Both the position numbers and the translations under genes were made by a program. The notes under the pieces were generated by a model. The model was given only the letters and a program-made list of their open reading frames with translations, searched no databases and had not been told where the DNA came from. Of a stretch of DNA of 9,449 nucleotides, positions 1 to 7,741 are shown piece by piece (positions within the stretch are counted from its first letter, which is position 1; every line of letters begins with the position of its first letter). Source of the stretch: Bacteroidales bacterium (GTDB lineage: Bacteria; Bacteroidota; Bacteroidia; Bacteroidales; UBA7960); assembly GCA_003451785.1 (NCBI GenBank), contig DMJL01000050.1, forward strand, positions 1-9,449, in the 5' to 3' direction.

Positions 1-2922
1 GTAAATGTTGTACTTCAGGGGACCTTTGCCGGTACTGTTACCGATGGAGATGGAAATTTTTCTCTTTCCGCGCCTTCTACCGGCTCTTTGGAGTTCTCAT
101 TTGTGGGGTTTCGTACCTTAGTCATGCCCATCGAAGGGAGGCAAATTGTTCAGGCAACTTTGGTTCCCGACTTAATGGGTCTTGATGAATTTGTAGTTGT
201 CGGATACGGCGTTCAGCGAAAGAGCGACATTACCGGTTCAATTACCAGTGTTGATGCGGCTCGTTTGCGCGATGTGCCTGCGCACAATGTTGTAAGGGCA
301 TTGCAGGGCAAAGTATCCGGTCTCGAAATTCAAAATACCTCAACCCGTCCGGGTGGTGGTTCTCAAATTCGTATCAGGGGTGAACGCTCCTTGTCGGCTT
401 CCAACGACCCGCTGATTGTATTAGATGGTATCCCATTTGCTGGCAGCATCAACGACATTAGTATGGATGATGTAGAATCTATGGAGGTACTCAAAGATGC
501 GTCTGCAACCGTAATCTTTGGATCGCGGGGTGCCAATGGTGTTATTCTTATTACAACCAAGAGGGGGCGTGAAGGTGAACTGCGTGTAACCTACAATGCC
601 TACCAAGGTTTATCTACCGTGGCTCGTCGGTATGAGGTGTTCAATGCCGAAGAATTCATACAATTGCGCAATATAGCAGGCTACACCAACTTCCTTCCCA
701 ATGAGAAAGAATCCATGCTTTTGGGTCGCGAAACCGATTGGCAAGACCTTATTTATCAAACTGGTTTAACTTCTAACCACGAGGTAACTCTTTCTGCTGG
801 TACAAGTACCACACAATATAGTATATCGGGCGGTTTCTTTCGCGAAACTGGGGTGCTTCCCTTTATGGGATTTACCCGTTATAGCTTAAGGGCAGCAGTT
901 GACCAAACGATCGGAAAAAGAGTTAGAGTAGGGTTCACTTCTATGAACTCATTTAGCATTACCGATGCCCAATCAGCAAACCCCATGTGGTCTGTTCTTA
1001 CTTTCTCGCCTTTGTCCTCACCATATAATATGGACGGAACTGTAAACGAGCAACCAGGCTACGATACAGAAATTACTTATAGCCCTCTTGTACTGCAAGA
1101 CCGCACCCGTTGGAACGAGCAGAACAGAAGGTTTGCTACTTTCAATATGTTTTATGGCGAAGTGCAAGTTACTCCAAACTTGGTAAATCGTTTGAATGTT
1201 GGCGTTAGCTTTTCAGACAATAAATACAACAACTTCTTTGGAAGCCACACACCATTCCGCGATAGTCGCGAAAACCAGGCTCAGGTAAACAATAGCGATA
1301 ATTTCAACTACACTATCGAAAACCTGCTTACCTATTCCAACACCTTTGCTCAACGGCATAGAGTAAACATTACAGGTATGGCAAGTGTACAGGAGAATAT
1401 TTCTACTGGTTCAAGGATTGACTTGGGAAGAATACCTGTTGACCAGATTCAGTTCAACAATCCTTTTCTTGCAGAAGTAATTCAAGCTCCAAGTTCCGGA
1501 AACTTCTTCTCCGATTGGCGTCTTGTTTCTTTCATGGCAAGGGCCAACTATGTGTTCGATGACAGATATATGGTAACCATTTCGGGTCGTGCCGATGGTT
1601 CGTCGAGGCTTGCCCCTGGCAACAAGTGGCATATTTATCCGGCAGTTGCTTTGGGCTGGAATGTTATGAACGAACGGTTTATGGAAAATGCCACATTTAT
1701 TGAGAATCTTAGGGTGCGCATAGGATATGGCCAGGCTGCAAATACAGCAGTTAGCCCCTATGCAACTCTTGGAGGTCTATCGGGTACTTTCTACAATTTC
1801 GGAGGTCGGGGCGTTAGGGGTTATCAAGTTACAACCCTACCAAACCTCGAGCTGGGTTGGGAGCATACGGCCACTACCAATATAGGTATTGATTTCGGCT
1901 TCTTCCGCGGTCGTTTGTATGGCTCTATAGATGCCTATCTTCAAGAAACCACCGATCTTTTGCTTGCAAAGCAACTTCCTGCCTCTATTGGTGTTCCAGG
2001 ACGCTTTATGACCAATGTGGGTAGAACAGAAAACCGCGGTATCGAGTTTGTTCTGAATGGTGTAGCCGTTTCTCCACGCAATGAAGGCGATTTTGGTTGG
2101 GAAATATCAGCGAATGCTTTCTTCAACCGTAACAAAATCGTTGCGCTACAAGATCCTTCCATAACCCGCGATATAGGTAACGGTTGGTTTGTAGGTCAGC
2201 CCATGAGTGCAATTTTCGATCATGTGAAACTTGGAATTTGGCAATTAGACCAAGCCGGTTTGGCTGCACAATACGGTTTTGCTCCCGGCAGAATTAGATT
2301 GCTTGATTTTGCAGGTGGTGGCGTAAATGGAGATGAGCCGGATGGCCGCATCACTGCAGCAGACCGCCGCGTGTTGGGTTCAAGCGAGCCTGATATTCAA
2401 GGGGGTATCACTTCTACTTTCCGTTTCAGGGGGTTCGATTTGAGCATTGTTTCTTACTTCCGTCTTGGTGGTATGCTTATCAGCACCTTGCACATGCCTA
2501 ATGACTTTGTAAACCGCCTTGACGGTCGTCGCAATGGTTTAAGGGTTGATTACTGGACACCAGATAACCCAACCAACGATATGCCGATGCCTCATAGGTC
2601 GTTCGATGCTTCTTTTACAGGGGTTTTAGGTTACTTTGATGCCAGTTTCGGAAAAATCAGGTCTATCAACCTAGGCTACAATGTGAATCCCCGCTTTACC
2701 CGTTTCCTTGGCGGCGAAAGTACCCTTAGGGTATTTGCCACAGTGGAAGATCCATTCTTGTTGTTCTCCCCTTATGTTGATGCCGGTGGTGTAAATCCCG
2801 AGCCAAACCGCACAGGTGCAACCATTTCGGGTGGCGAAGGCGTTCCCGAAAGAGCTCTAAAGGTTGGTCTGGATGTTCCTCCAACCAGGAAATTCATCTT
2901 GGGTATAAACTATAAATTCTAA
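1..2922 (+). CDS. SusC/RagA-family TonB-dependent outer-membrane receptor, 5' end cut by window
   Basis: Outer-membrane beta-barrel that imports oligosaccharides using TonB-ExbBD energy, working with the SusD-like lipoprotein encoded next. Frame 1 is open from base 1 and gives 973 codons before TAA. The signal peptide and start of the N-terminal domain are missing, so the ATG at 88 is internal. Codons about 1-60 match the end of a carboxypeptidase-regulatory-like domain (VTDGDGNFSLSAP, then SFVGF). Codons 62-70 (DEFVVVGYG) are the TonB-box region. The plug follows to about codon 190, with the family signatures LQGKVSGLEI, IRIRGERSLS, PLIVLDGIPF and GVILITTKRG. The remainder is beta-barrel and ends in a terminal Phe (INYKF), as expected for BAM recognition. 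A loop near codon 776 (NGDEPDGRITAAD) resembles the Ca-binding-like loop common in SusC proteins. Substrate (xylan oligosaccharides) is inferred from the enzymes downstream. No frameshift is seen; the truncation is only the window edge. Confidence 0.97.
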   Translation, partial: VNVVLQGTFAGTVTDGDGNFSLSAPSTGSLEFSFVGFRTLVMPIEGRQIVQATLVPDLMGLDEFVVVGYGVQRKSDITGSITSVDAARLRDVPAHNVVRALQGKVSGLEIQNTSTRPGGGSQIRIRGERSLSASNDPLIVLDGIPFAGSINDISMDDVESMEVLKDASATVIFGSRGANGVILITTKRGREGELRVTYNAYQGLSTVARRYEVFNAEEFIQLRNIAGYTNFLPNEKESMLLGRETDWQDLIYQTGLTSNHEVTLSAGTSTTQYSISGGFFRETGVLPFMGFTRYSLRAAVDQTIGKRVRVGFTSMNSFSITDAQSANPMWSVLTFSPLSSPYNMDGTVNEQPGYDTEITYSPLVLQDRTRWNEQNRRFATFNMFYGEVQVTPNLVNRLNVGVSFSDNKYNNFFGSHTPFRDSRENQAQVNNSDNFNYTIENLLTYSNTFAQRHRVNITGMASVQENISTGSRIDLGRIPVDQIQFNNPFLAEVIQAPSSGNFFSDWRLVSFMARANYVFDDRYMVTISGRADGSSRLAPGNKWHIYPAVALGWNVMNERFMENATFIENLRVRIGYGQAANTAVSPYATLGGLSGTFYNFGGRGVRGYQVTTLPNLELGWEHTATTNIGIDFGFFRGRLYGSIDAYLQETTDLLLAKQLPASIGVPGRFMTNVGRTENRGIEFVLNGVAVSPRNEGDFGWEISANAFFNRNKIVALQDPSITRDIGNGWFVGQPMSAIFDHVKLGIWQLDQAGLAAQYGFAPGRIRLLDFAGGGVNGDEPDGRITAADRRVLGSSEPDIQGGITSTFRFRGFDLSIVSYFRLGGMLISTLHMPNDFVNRLDGRRNGLRVDYWTPDNPTNDMPMPHRSFDASFTGVLGYFDASFGKIRSINLGYNVNPRFTRFLGGESTLRVFATVEDPFLLFSPYVDAGGVNPEPNRTGATISGGEGVPERALKVGLDVPPTRKFILGINYKF

Positions 2923-2934
2923 TTGCATCCAGAA

Positions 2935-4668
2935 ATGAAAAAGATATTTAACCTAATAATCGTTTTGGTAGCAGCAACGCTTGTAACTTCCTGCACAGAG
3001 TTTTTGGAGGAGGAGCCCCGCTCACTGCTAACAGCACAATACTTAGAAACAGCTAGCGGTGTTGAATCCGCGCTGAATTCTGCCTATTCCGACCTTAGAT
3101 TGTTTTACGGTGGGGAGAGCGCAATGACTATGACTGTTGCCGGCACCGATGAGTTTCAAAGAGGTCCCGATGGTAATCTTGCAGTAATGACTTACGACCA
3201 AGCCGCCTTACTTACCAATGGTATGGTTGGAACCACTTGGAATTGGGGTTATACCGCCATAAATACTGCCAATGCTGTAATCCAATTTGCACCCGCCTCG
3301 GGCATGATGGAATCCCGTCAAAGGGTAGTAATGGCCGAAGCAAGGTTTATAAGAGCGTTATGGTATTTCAATATGGTAAGGATGTACGGCGACCTGGTTT
3401 TGAATCTTAGATTTAACCAAGTTCCAAGTACCAAAGCTTATAGAACTTCTGTGGATTCTGTTTATATGGCCATAATCAACGATTTGGAAATAGCCAAAAA
3501 CGACCTTCCCAAAAGACCAGCTGAGCCCGGAAGGGTTTGGGGTGCATCTGCTCGTCATTTGCTTTCTTTAGTTTATCTTACAAGAGCGACTCACCCAACA
3601 GCAGGGAGACCCACGGATTATCAAAATGCCTTCGACAATGCTATGTACCTTATCAATAATGCGGGTACTTATGGCGTAGCACTTTTGCGCGATTTTGCCG
3701 ATGTGCATAGACCAAGAAACGAAAACAATGCAGAGGTGCTTTTCAATGTTCAGAGAAGTACCGACCAAGTATTTAACGAAGCAGCTGAAACTGCTGCAAA
3801 CTTCAGAGCAAACAGAAGTAGCTTCTTCTATAGACCCAACTATGGTGCTTTAGTTAGAGGTTTGGTGCGAGATATTCCTTACGGACGACCCTGGCATAGG
3901 GTTAGACCTACCAATTACCTTCTGGAAGTTGCCTTTGCTGAAAGAAACGATGATACCCGTTATAATAAAACTTTCCAAACGCTCTGGCGCGTGAATGATG
4001 CTGCGAATGCTGAAATGCCCGGTTTTGCAAATGGCGATACAGCTATTTGGCTGCCTGGTGTTGAAAGTCATCGTCCGGCAAGGGCATTGAGAATATTTAG
4101 ACCATCCGAATATTTCGACAATGTAACAGCTGCAGGTACCCGTCAAACATTATCTATTTTCCCATCCATGAGAAAGTATGACGATATTGACCGCCCAAGT
4201 ATGAATGACGCATCGGTTCGGCCTTTTATCGTTTTCCGTTTTGCGGAAACATATCTTATAGCTGCAGAAGCTGCCATGTATCTAAATAGACCTGCTGAAG
4301 CACGCAATCTGTTGAATGTGGTGCGCACTAGAGCGGCATTTCTTGCCGGTCGCGCAGATGCTGCCAATGCTGCTGCCGTTGCGCGAATCACTGCTGCTAC
4401 TCCATCCATGACGGATCACGAGGTTGGTATAAACTTTATTCTTGATGAAAGAAGCAGAGAACTTGCCGGTGAGTATATGCGTTGGTTCGATCTTGTTAGA
4501 ACTCGCAATGCTGCTGGTGTACCGATGCTTTTGCACAGACTGAGGAATGCTACACCCGCTCTACCCGGAAGTGGTATTCAGGACCACCATATCCTTAGAC
4601 CTATTCCACAAAGTCAGAGAGACCTTACTACCAATCCTTTCCCGCAAAATCCGGGTTTTGGCACCTAA
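2935..4668 (+). CDS. SusD/RagB-family outer-membrane glycan-binding lipoprotein
   Basis: Cell-surface lipoprotein that caps the SusC barrel and hands glycan to it. I chose the ATG at 2935 (577 aa) because it begins directly with a lipoprotein signal peptide, MKKIFNLIIV, with lipobox VTSC and lipidated Cys20; a TTG at 2923 would only add MHPE. Acidic residues after the cysteine (CTEFLEEEP) fit a Bacteroidota surface-export signal. Family signatures include EARFIRALWYFNMVRMYGD (about 135-153), the TPR-like segment RFAETYLIAAEA (425-436), LDERSRELAGE (473-483) and the C-terminal LRPIPQSQRDLTTNPFPQN. An Ala-rich stretch near 450-470 looks like a local insertion or loop. The length is normal for the family. 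The start lies 12 nt after the SusC stop, so the two are almost certainly one transcript. Binding of xylan oligosaccharides is inferred from context; SusD sequence alone does not give the ligand. Confidence 0.97.
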   Translation: MKKIFNLIIVLVAATLVTSCTEFLEEEPRSLLTAQYLETASGVESALNSAYSDLRLFYGGESAMTMTVAGTDEFQRGPDGNLAVMTYDQAALLTNGMVGTTWNWGYTAINTANAVIQFAPASGMMESRQRVVMAEARFIRALWYFNMVRMYGDLVLNLRFNQVPSTKAYRTSVDSVYMAIINDLEIAKNDLPKRPAEPGRVWGASARHLLSLVYLTRATHPTAGRPTDYQNAFDNAMYLINNAGTYGVALLRDFADVHRPRNENNAEVLFNVQRSTDQVFNEAAETAANFRANRSSFFYRPNYGALVRGLVRDIPYGRPWHRVRPTNYLLEVAFAERNDDTRYNKTFQTLWRVNDAANAEMPGFANGDTAIWLPGVESHRPARALRIFRPSEYFDNVTAAGTRQTLSIFPSMRKYDDIDRPSMNDASVRPFIVFRFAETYLIAAEAAMYLNRPAEARNLLNVVRTRAAFLAGRADAANAAAVARITAATPSMTDHEVGINFILDERSRELAGEYMRWFDLVRTRNAAGVPMLLHRLRNATPALPGSGIQDHHILRPIPQSQRDLTTNPFPQNPGFGT

Positions 4669-4780
4669 GGGAGAACTTTAAACATAAAAAAACATGAAAT
4701 GCGCCATTGAAAATTTTCATGTCATTGACTTTGAAAATATTGTGGCAAATTTTATTGAACATTAAAATAATTTTTTTCAA
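4669..4780 (+). promoter_or_regulatory. 112-nt leader between susD-like gene and gene 3, with hairpin
   Basis: A/T-rich gap in an otherwise tightly packed gene row. It contains an inverted repeat, ACATGAAA at 4692-4699 and TTTCATGT at 4715-4722, an 8-bp stem with a 15-nt loop. Inside the loop region a smaller AATG/CATT stem could form instead. No T-run follows, so it is a weak terminator candidate; an RNA processing or stability element is an equally good reading. I see no convincing Bacteroidota promoter (TTTG, about 20 nt, TAnnTTTG). Seven Ts directly precede CAA-ATG. Confidence 0.5.
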
Positions 4781-4786
4781 ATGAAA
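4769..4786 (+). repeat. 18-nt start-site leader, copy 1 (also at 9064-9081)
   Basis: AATTTTTTTCAAATGAAA overlaps the start codon of gene 3 (ATG at 4781). The same 18 nt occur at the GH115 start codon. The match includes A/T-rich sequence and a common second codon (Lys AAA), so part of it is expected by bias. Confidence 0.6.
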
Positions 4787-5902
4787 AAACCAAAAATATT
4801 AAAACTCGCATTTTTCCTGATGTTGTCAATCCCAGTTATGTTCTGGGGTTGCGAGGAGCAGGAAACCTTTATGGAGCCGGGAATTATTGACATGAACCAT
4901 CGTATAGCTACAATGGATCGCCAAATAGCCCAACCTGGTCAAATAGTTACCTTCACAGGTACCAACCTTCACGAGGTGTTTCACATTATGCTCAACACCG
5001 AGAATGTACCAATAACATTTACAGCTACTCGTGACTCATTGCGGGTGCTAATTCCAGAAGGCTCTCCTTTAGGAAGTGTTATTAATATGAATATCTTTTT
5101 TAGAGGCAAAGGTCTTGCCACAAGAGCTATTACATTGATTTCGCCTCCGGTAATTCAACGAGTTAGCCCTGAAGCAGCTCGGCCGGGTACAGTGATTACG
5201 CTTATGGGTAGGGCATTGCATCTCACAACAAGAGTATTTATGGGAGCGCAGGAAATAACCACCTTTACTAGGGTAAGTGACCAAATCCTTCGATTTACTA
5301 TGCCCACAGGCTCCACAGGCGGTACCATTGCATTGCATACCGCTACTGGTAGCATATCCGAAAGCCAAGCACCACTAATTCTTGGTAGGGAAATTCTTAT
5401 TCATGATTTTGATGGGACAAGCCCGTTCTTCGCCAATTGGAGTCCCAATGGAAATATTCAGAGTCCTACTGTAGTACCGGGAATGTTTCCAAATAATAAC
5501 TTCCTGTCAGTAGAAATTGCCGACCGTGCAACCGGTTGGGGCGGTAATATGGACTTCAACACCCAAAATTTCCCCACCGATATTACTACTCAAGATCGCA
5601 ATAGGCAAATTATTATGGCCATAGACATGAGAGTATCCCGTAATATGAATGTGAATGTTATGGTGTTCAGAGATGGTGGTACCGTTTGGGGGCGTACCCT
5701 CCCCGTTACTGTGGATTGGCAAACTATTAGAATGCCTTTTGCTGAGATGGGAACTGGCTATGGTGGTGGAGAACCATTTGGTGAGGTTATGCTTTTTCAC
5801 GATTTAAGAGGTGTGAAAATTCAGCCCCCTGCCCAAACTGCAAATGCCAATTTTGGTCAATTGGTATTCTTCGACAATATCCGGTTTATTATTCCTGACT
5901 AA
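4781..5902 (+). CDS. IPT/TIG-domain surface glycan-binding lipoprotein (SGBP-like), two Ig-like repeats
   Basis: Predicted non-catalytic surface protein (373 aa) that holds polysaccharide for the SusCD/GH10 machinery, in the position usually taken by SGBPs just after susCD. It has a lipoprotein signal peptide with a loose lipobox (FWGC, Cys24) followed by acidic CEEQE. Two IPT/TIG-like domains are predicted at about 40-121 (QPGQIVTFTGTNL, then LRVLIPEGSPLGSV) and 122-201 (PVIQRVSPEAARPGTVITLMG, then MPTGSTGGTI). The C-terminal domain, about 204-373, starts HDFDGTSPFFANW and ends FFDNIRFIIPD. It is beta-rich, with Trp220, Trp253, Trp303 and Trp313 as candidate sugar-stacking residues, and resembles the C-terminal domain of SGBP-B-type proteins. 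There is no catalytic motif. Xylan as ligand is inferred from context. Stop-to-start distance to the next gene is 14 nt. Confidence 0.88.
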   Translation: MKKPKILKLAFFLMLSIPVMFWGCEEQETFMEPGIIDMNHRIATMDRQIAQPGQIVTFTGTNLHEVFHIMLNTENVPITFTATRDSLRVLIPEGSPLGSVINMNIFFRGKGLATRAITLISPPVIQRVSPEAARPGTVITLMGRALHLTTRVFMGAQEITTFTRVSDQILRFTMPTGSTGGTIALHTATGSISESQAPLILGREILIHDFDGTSPFFANWSPNGNIQSPTVVPGMFPNNNFLSVEIADRATGWGGNMDFNTQNFPTDITTQDRNRQIIMAIDMRVSRNMNVNVMVFRDGGTVWGRTLPVTVDWQTIRMPFAEMGTGYGGGEPFGEVMLFHDLRGVKIQPPAQTANANFGQLVFFDNIRFIIPD

Positions 5903-5916
5903 CAAATCTATTGAAG

Positions 5917-7677
5917 ATGAGAACATTTAAGAAAATATCGTTACCGGCCATCTTTCTAATGCTTTTTGTAGTGCTATTTACAACAAGCTGCGATGAGAGT
6001 GCGCCCCTTAGCATTGATCCTGTAGAACTTGCTAAGCCATTTACATTTGCGCCCGAGTCGGGGCATCCGGGTCAAACGGTTGTAATTACCGGCACAGGCT
6101 TTGGTGATGTAACCAAGGTTTCCTTTGGAAATTGGGAAGCAACTATCCAAAGCAGATCAAACACCGAAATTAGAGTTACAATCCCCGTTGGTGCTACCAC
6201 AGGCCGAATACGCCTTGTTCGCCCAAATTCCGTAACATCTTCACTCACCGAGTTTCGTGTTGATGCTATTCCCGTGCCCAACATTATTGGTTTTTCTCCT
6301 GCAATAGTTGGAAGAAACCAGCAAGTTACCATCACAGGAAATTTAATGGAACGAATTGATTCCATTTATGTTGGCAACCTCCGTGCAACCATTGGAGAAA
6401 GGACAGCTACTTCTATCACTATTACTACTCCAACCTTGATGGTTTCGGGTTCCATAAGAATGTTTTACAACTTTCTCACTGAGTTTGGATTTATTCAAGT
6501 GCGTGAGGCTGTTAGTACCACAGAATTGTCGCTGGCCCTGCCAGTAATCAATACAATCAGCCCCGATATATCTGCACTCGATATCGGAACAGTTGTTACA
6601 ATTGATGGTACTATGATGGATGTGGTTGCACAGGTGAGATTTGGTACCATCGTAGCTCCCCATACTTTGGTAAGTCCTACACGGCTTACTGTTACGGTTC
6701 CCACAGGTGCAACTACCGGAAGAATAATACTTACAGTTCCCGATGGAACTACCCAATCATCGTCCGATTTTAGGGTAAACCTTCCTGTAATTGCTAATTT
6801 CTTCCCACAAAAGGGTGCTGAAATAGCTGGCGGTACGCGCGATATTACCCTTACCGGTACCGGATTCGACTTGGTAACATCTGCTCGAATTGGAGCAACC
6901 CCTGTGACAATAATGGCACAGACACCTACCAATATCACGGTGCGTGTTCCAGGAAACATTACAGCTGTAATCAACTTAGTTACTGCTAATGGTACTGTTG
7001 CTACAGCAATACCATTTTTAATTACCGGAGAATTTTGGGTAGTTGACTTCGATCGCACCTTCACTCCCCATCGTTTCACAAGTTCAGGATGGGATCAGGT
7101 AAACGCTACCGTACAATCCCTTACCTCTGTGCCAAGTGGTGCAGCAAGGGGCAATTTTGGTACTACAACGGTTACCCTGGGCGGAGGAGATGTATGGCCA
7201 AGATTCTGGCTAAGAGGCGATGGTGGTGGTACTGCCTTCCCAGGCGCCCCTGCTGCACACCCAGCCAACGATAGGTTCTTGCTCTACACTTCATCGTCGG
7301 TAGGTGTATTCTTAGAGTTTGATTTGAATTTGGGTGCTGTACCCGCGGAAATGGTAGATGTTAATGGCAATGTGAGGGTTAAACTTGCAATCGCCACACA
7401 AGCAGGTGGAACACCATGGGGTTTTGCATCAATGCTTACAGTACCTGCAGATCCACAAACTTGGACATCGTTCAGTATCAACACAAATCTCATGGGTGGT
7501 GGTTCCTCTTCTGATGTGATTTTTAGTGCAACTGTGCCACCGCTGGGCACTGCCAGATGGATGCCAAACCATAACAGGTTATTCGGTTTTATTTTTGTTG
7601 ATGCCCGCAATAACACTGCTTTAGCTGGTCAGAATTTGATCTTAAATGTTGATAATGTCAGATTTAGAATTCAGTAA
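5917..7677 (+). CDS. IPT/TIG-domain surface glycan-binding lipoprotein (SGBP-like), four Ig-like repeats
   Basis: Second, longer predicted surface glycan-binding protein, 586 aa from the ATG at 5917. A TTG at 5911 would add two residues and is less likely. The signal peptide ends in TTSC (Cys25) followed by acidic DES, fitting a surface lipoprotein. Four IPT/TIG-like domains are predicted at about 41-116, 119-196, 208-287 and 288-370, each with a P-G/G-xx-V-x-I-x-G start; domains 1 and 3 share a GATTGRI strand. Domain 2 is the least regular. The C-terminal domain, about 371-586, opens FWVVDFDRTF and closes LNVDNVRFRIQ, like gene 3. It is larger than the gene 3 version, with aromatics Trp374, Trp392, Trp427, Trp431, Trp501, Trp516 and Trp548 that could bind sugar. 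It probably shares a transcript with gene 3 and is followed by a strong terminator. The xylan ligand is inferred, not shown. Confidence 0.88.
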   Translation: MRTFKKISLPAIFLMLFVVLFTTSCDESAPLSIDPVELAKPFTFAPESGHPGQTVVITGTGFGDVTKVSFGNWEATIQSRSNTEIRVTIPVGATTGRIRLVRPNSVTSSLTEFRVDAIPVPNIIGFSPAIVGRNQQVTITGNLMERIDSIYVGNLRATIGERTATSITITTPTLMVSGSIRMFYNFLTEFGFIQVREAVSTTELSLALPVINTISPDISALDIGTVVTIDGTMMDVVAQVRFGTIVAPHTLVSPTRLTVTVPTGATTGRIILTVPDGTTQSSSDFRVNLPVIANFFPQKGAEIAGGTRDITLTGTGFDLVTSARIGATPVTIMAQTPTNITVRVPGNITAVINLVTANGTVATAIPFLITGEFWVVDFDRTFTPHRFTSSGWDQVNATVQSLTSVPSGAARGNFGTTTVTLGGGDVWPRFWLRGDGGGTAFPGAPAAHPANDRFLLYTSSSVGVFLEFDLNLGAVPAEMVDVNGNVRVKLAIATQAGGTPWGFASMLTVPADPQTWTSFSINTNLMGGGSSSDVIFSATVPPLGTARWMPNHNRLFGFIFVDARNNTALAGQNLILNVDNVRFRIQ

Positions 7678-7688
7678 AATTGTTTTTC

Positions 7689-7728
7689 AAGTACCCGTGA
7701 ATGGTTCACGGGTACTTTCTTTCTTTTT
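7689..7728 (+). terminator. Rho-independent terminator between second SGBP-like gene and GH10 gene
   Basis: A perfect 12-bp stem, AAGTACCCGTGA (7689-7700) with TCACGGGTACTT (7706-7717), closes a 5-nt loop (ATGGT). The 3' side runs into a T-rich tract, TTTCTTTCTTTTT, to 7728. It begins 11 nt after the stop of the preceding gene and ends 13 nt before the GH10 ATG. The T-tract exists only on the + side, so it should act on rightward transcription. Confidence 0.9.
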
Positions 7729-7741
7729 ACAATAAATCACA

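Noticed and set aside
1..87. SusC-like gene starting at the ATG at 88 or being a broken pseudogene
   Set aside because: The same frame is open upstream to base 1 and encodes the expected carboxypeptidase-regulatory-like domain; it is cut only by the window edge.
2923..2934. TTG at 2923 as the SusD-like start
   Set aside because: It adds only MHPE before a complete lipoprotein signal peptide that begins at the ATG at 2935; the ATG is the simpler start.
4731..4775. Promoter before gene 3
   Set aside because: TAATTTTT at 4768 partly resembles TAnnTTTG, but no TTG lies at the right distance (nearest spacings are about 10 and 25 nt).
5911..5916. TTG at 5911 as start of the second SGBP-like gene
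   Set aside because: It adds two residues, and the ATG at 5917 begins a normal signal peptide.
6495..7079. 194-codon open frame on the minus strand inside the second SGBP-like gene
   Set aside because: It lies antisense to a clear lipoprotein gene, and its Val/Thr-rich composition follows from the repeats on the + strand; no domain or start signal is seen.
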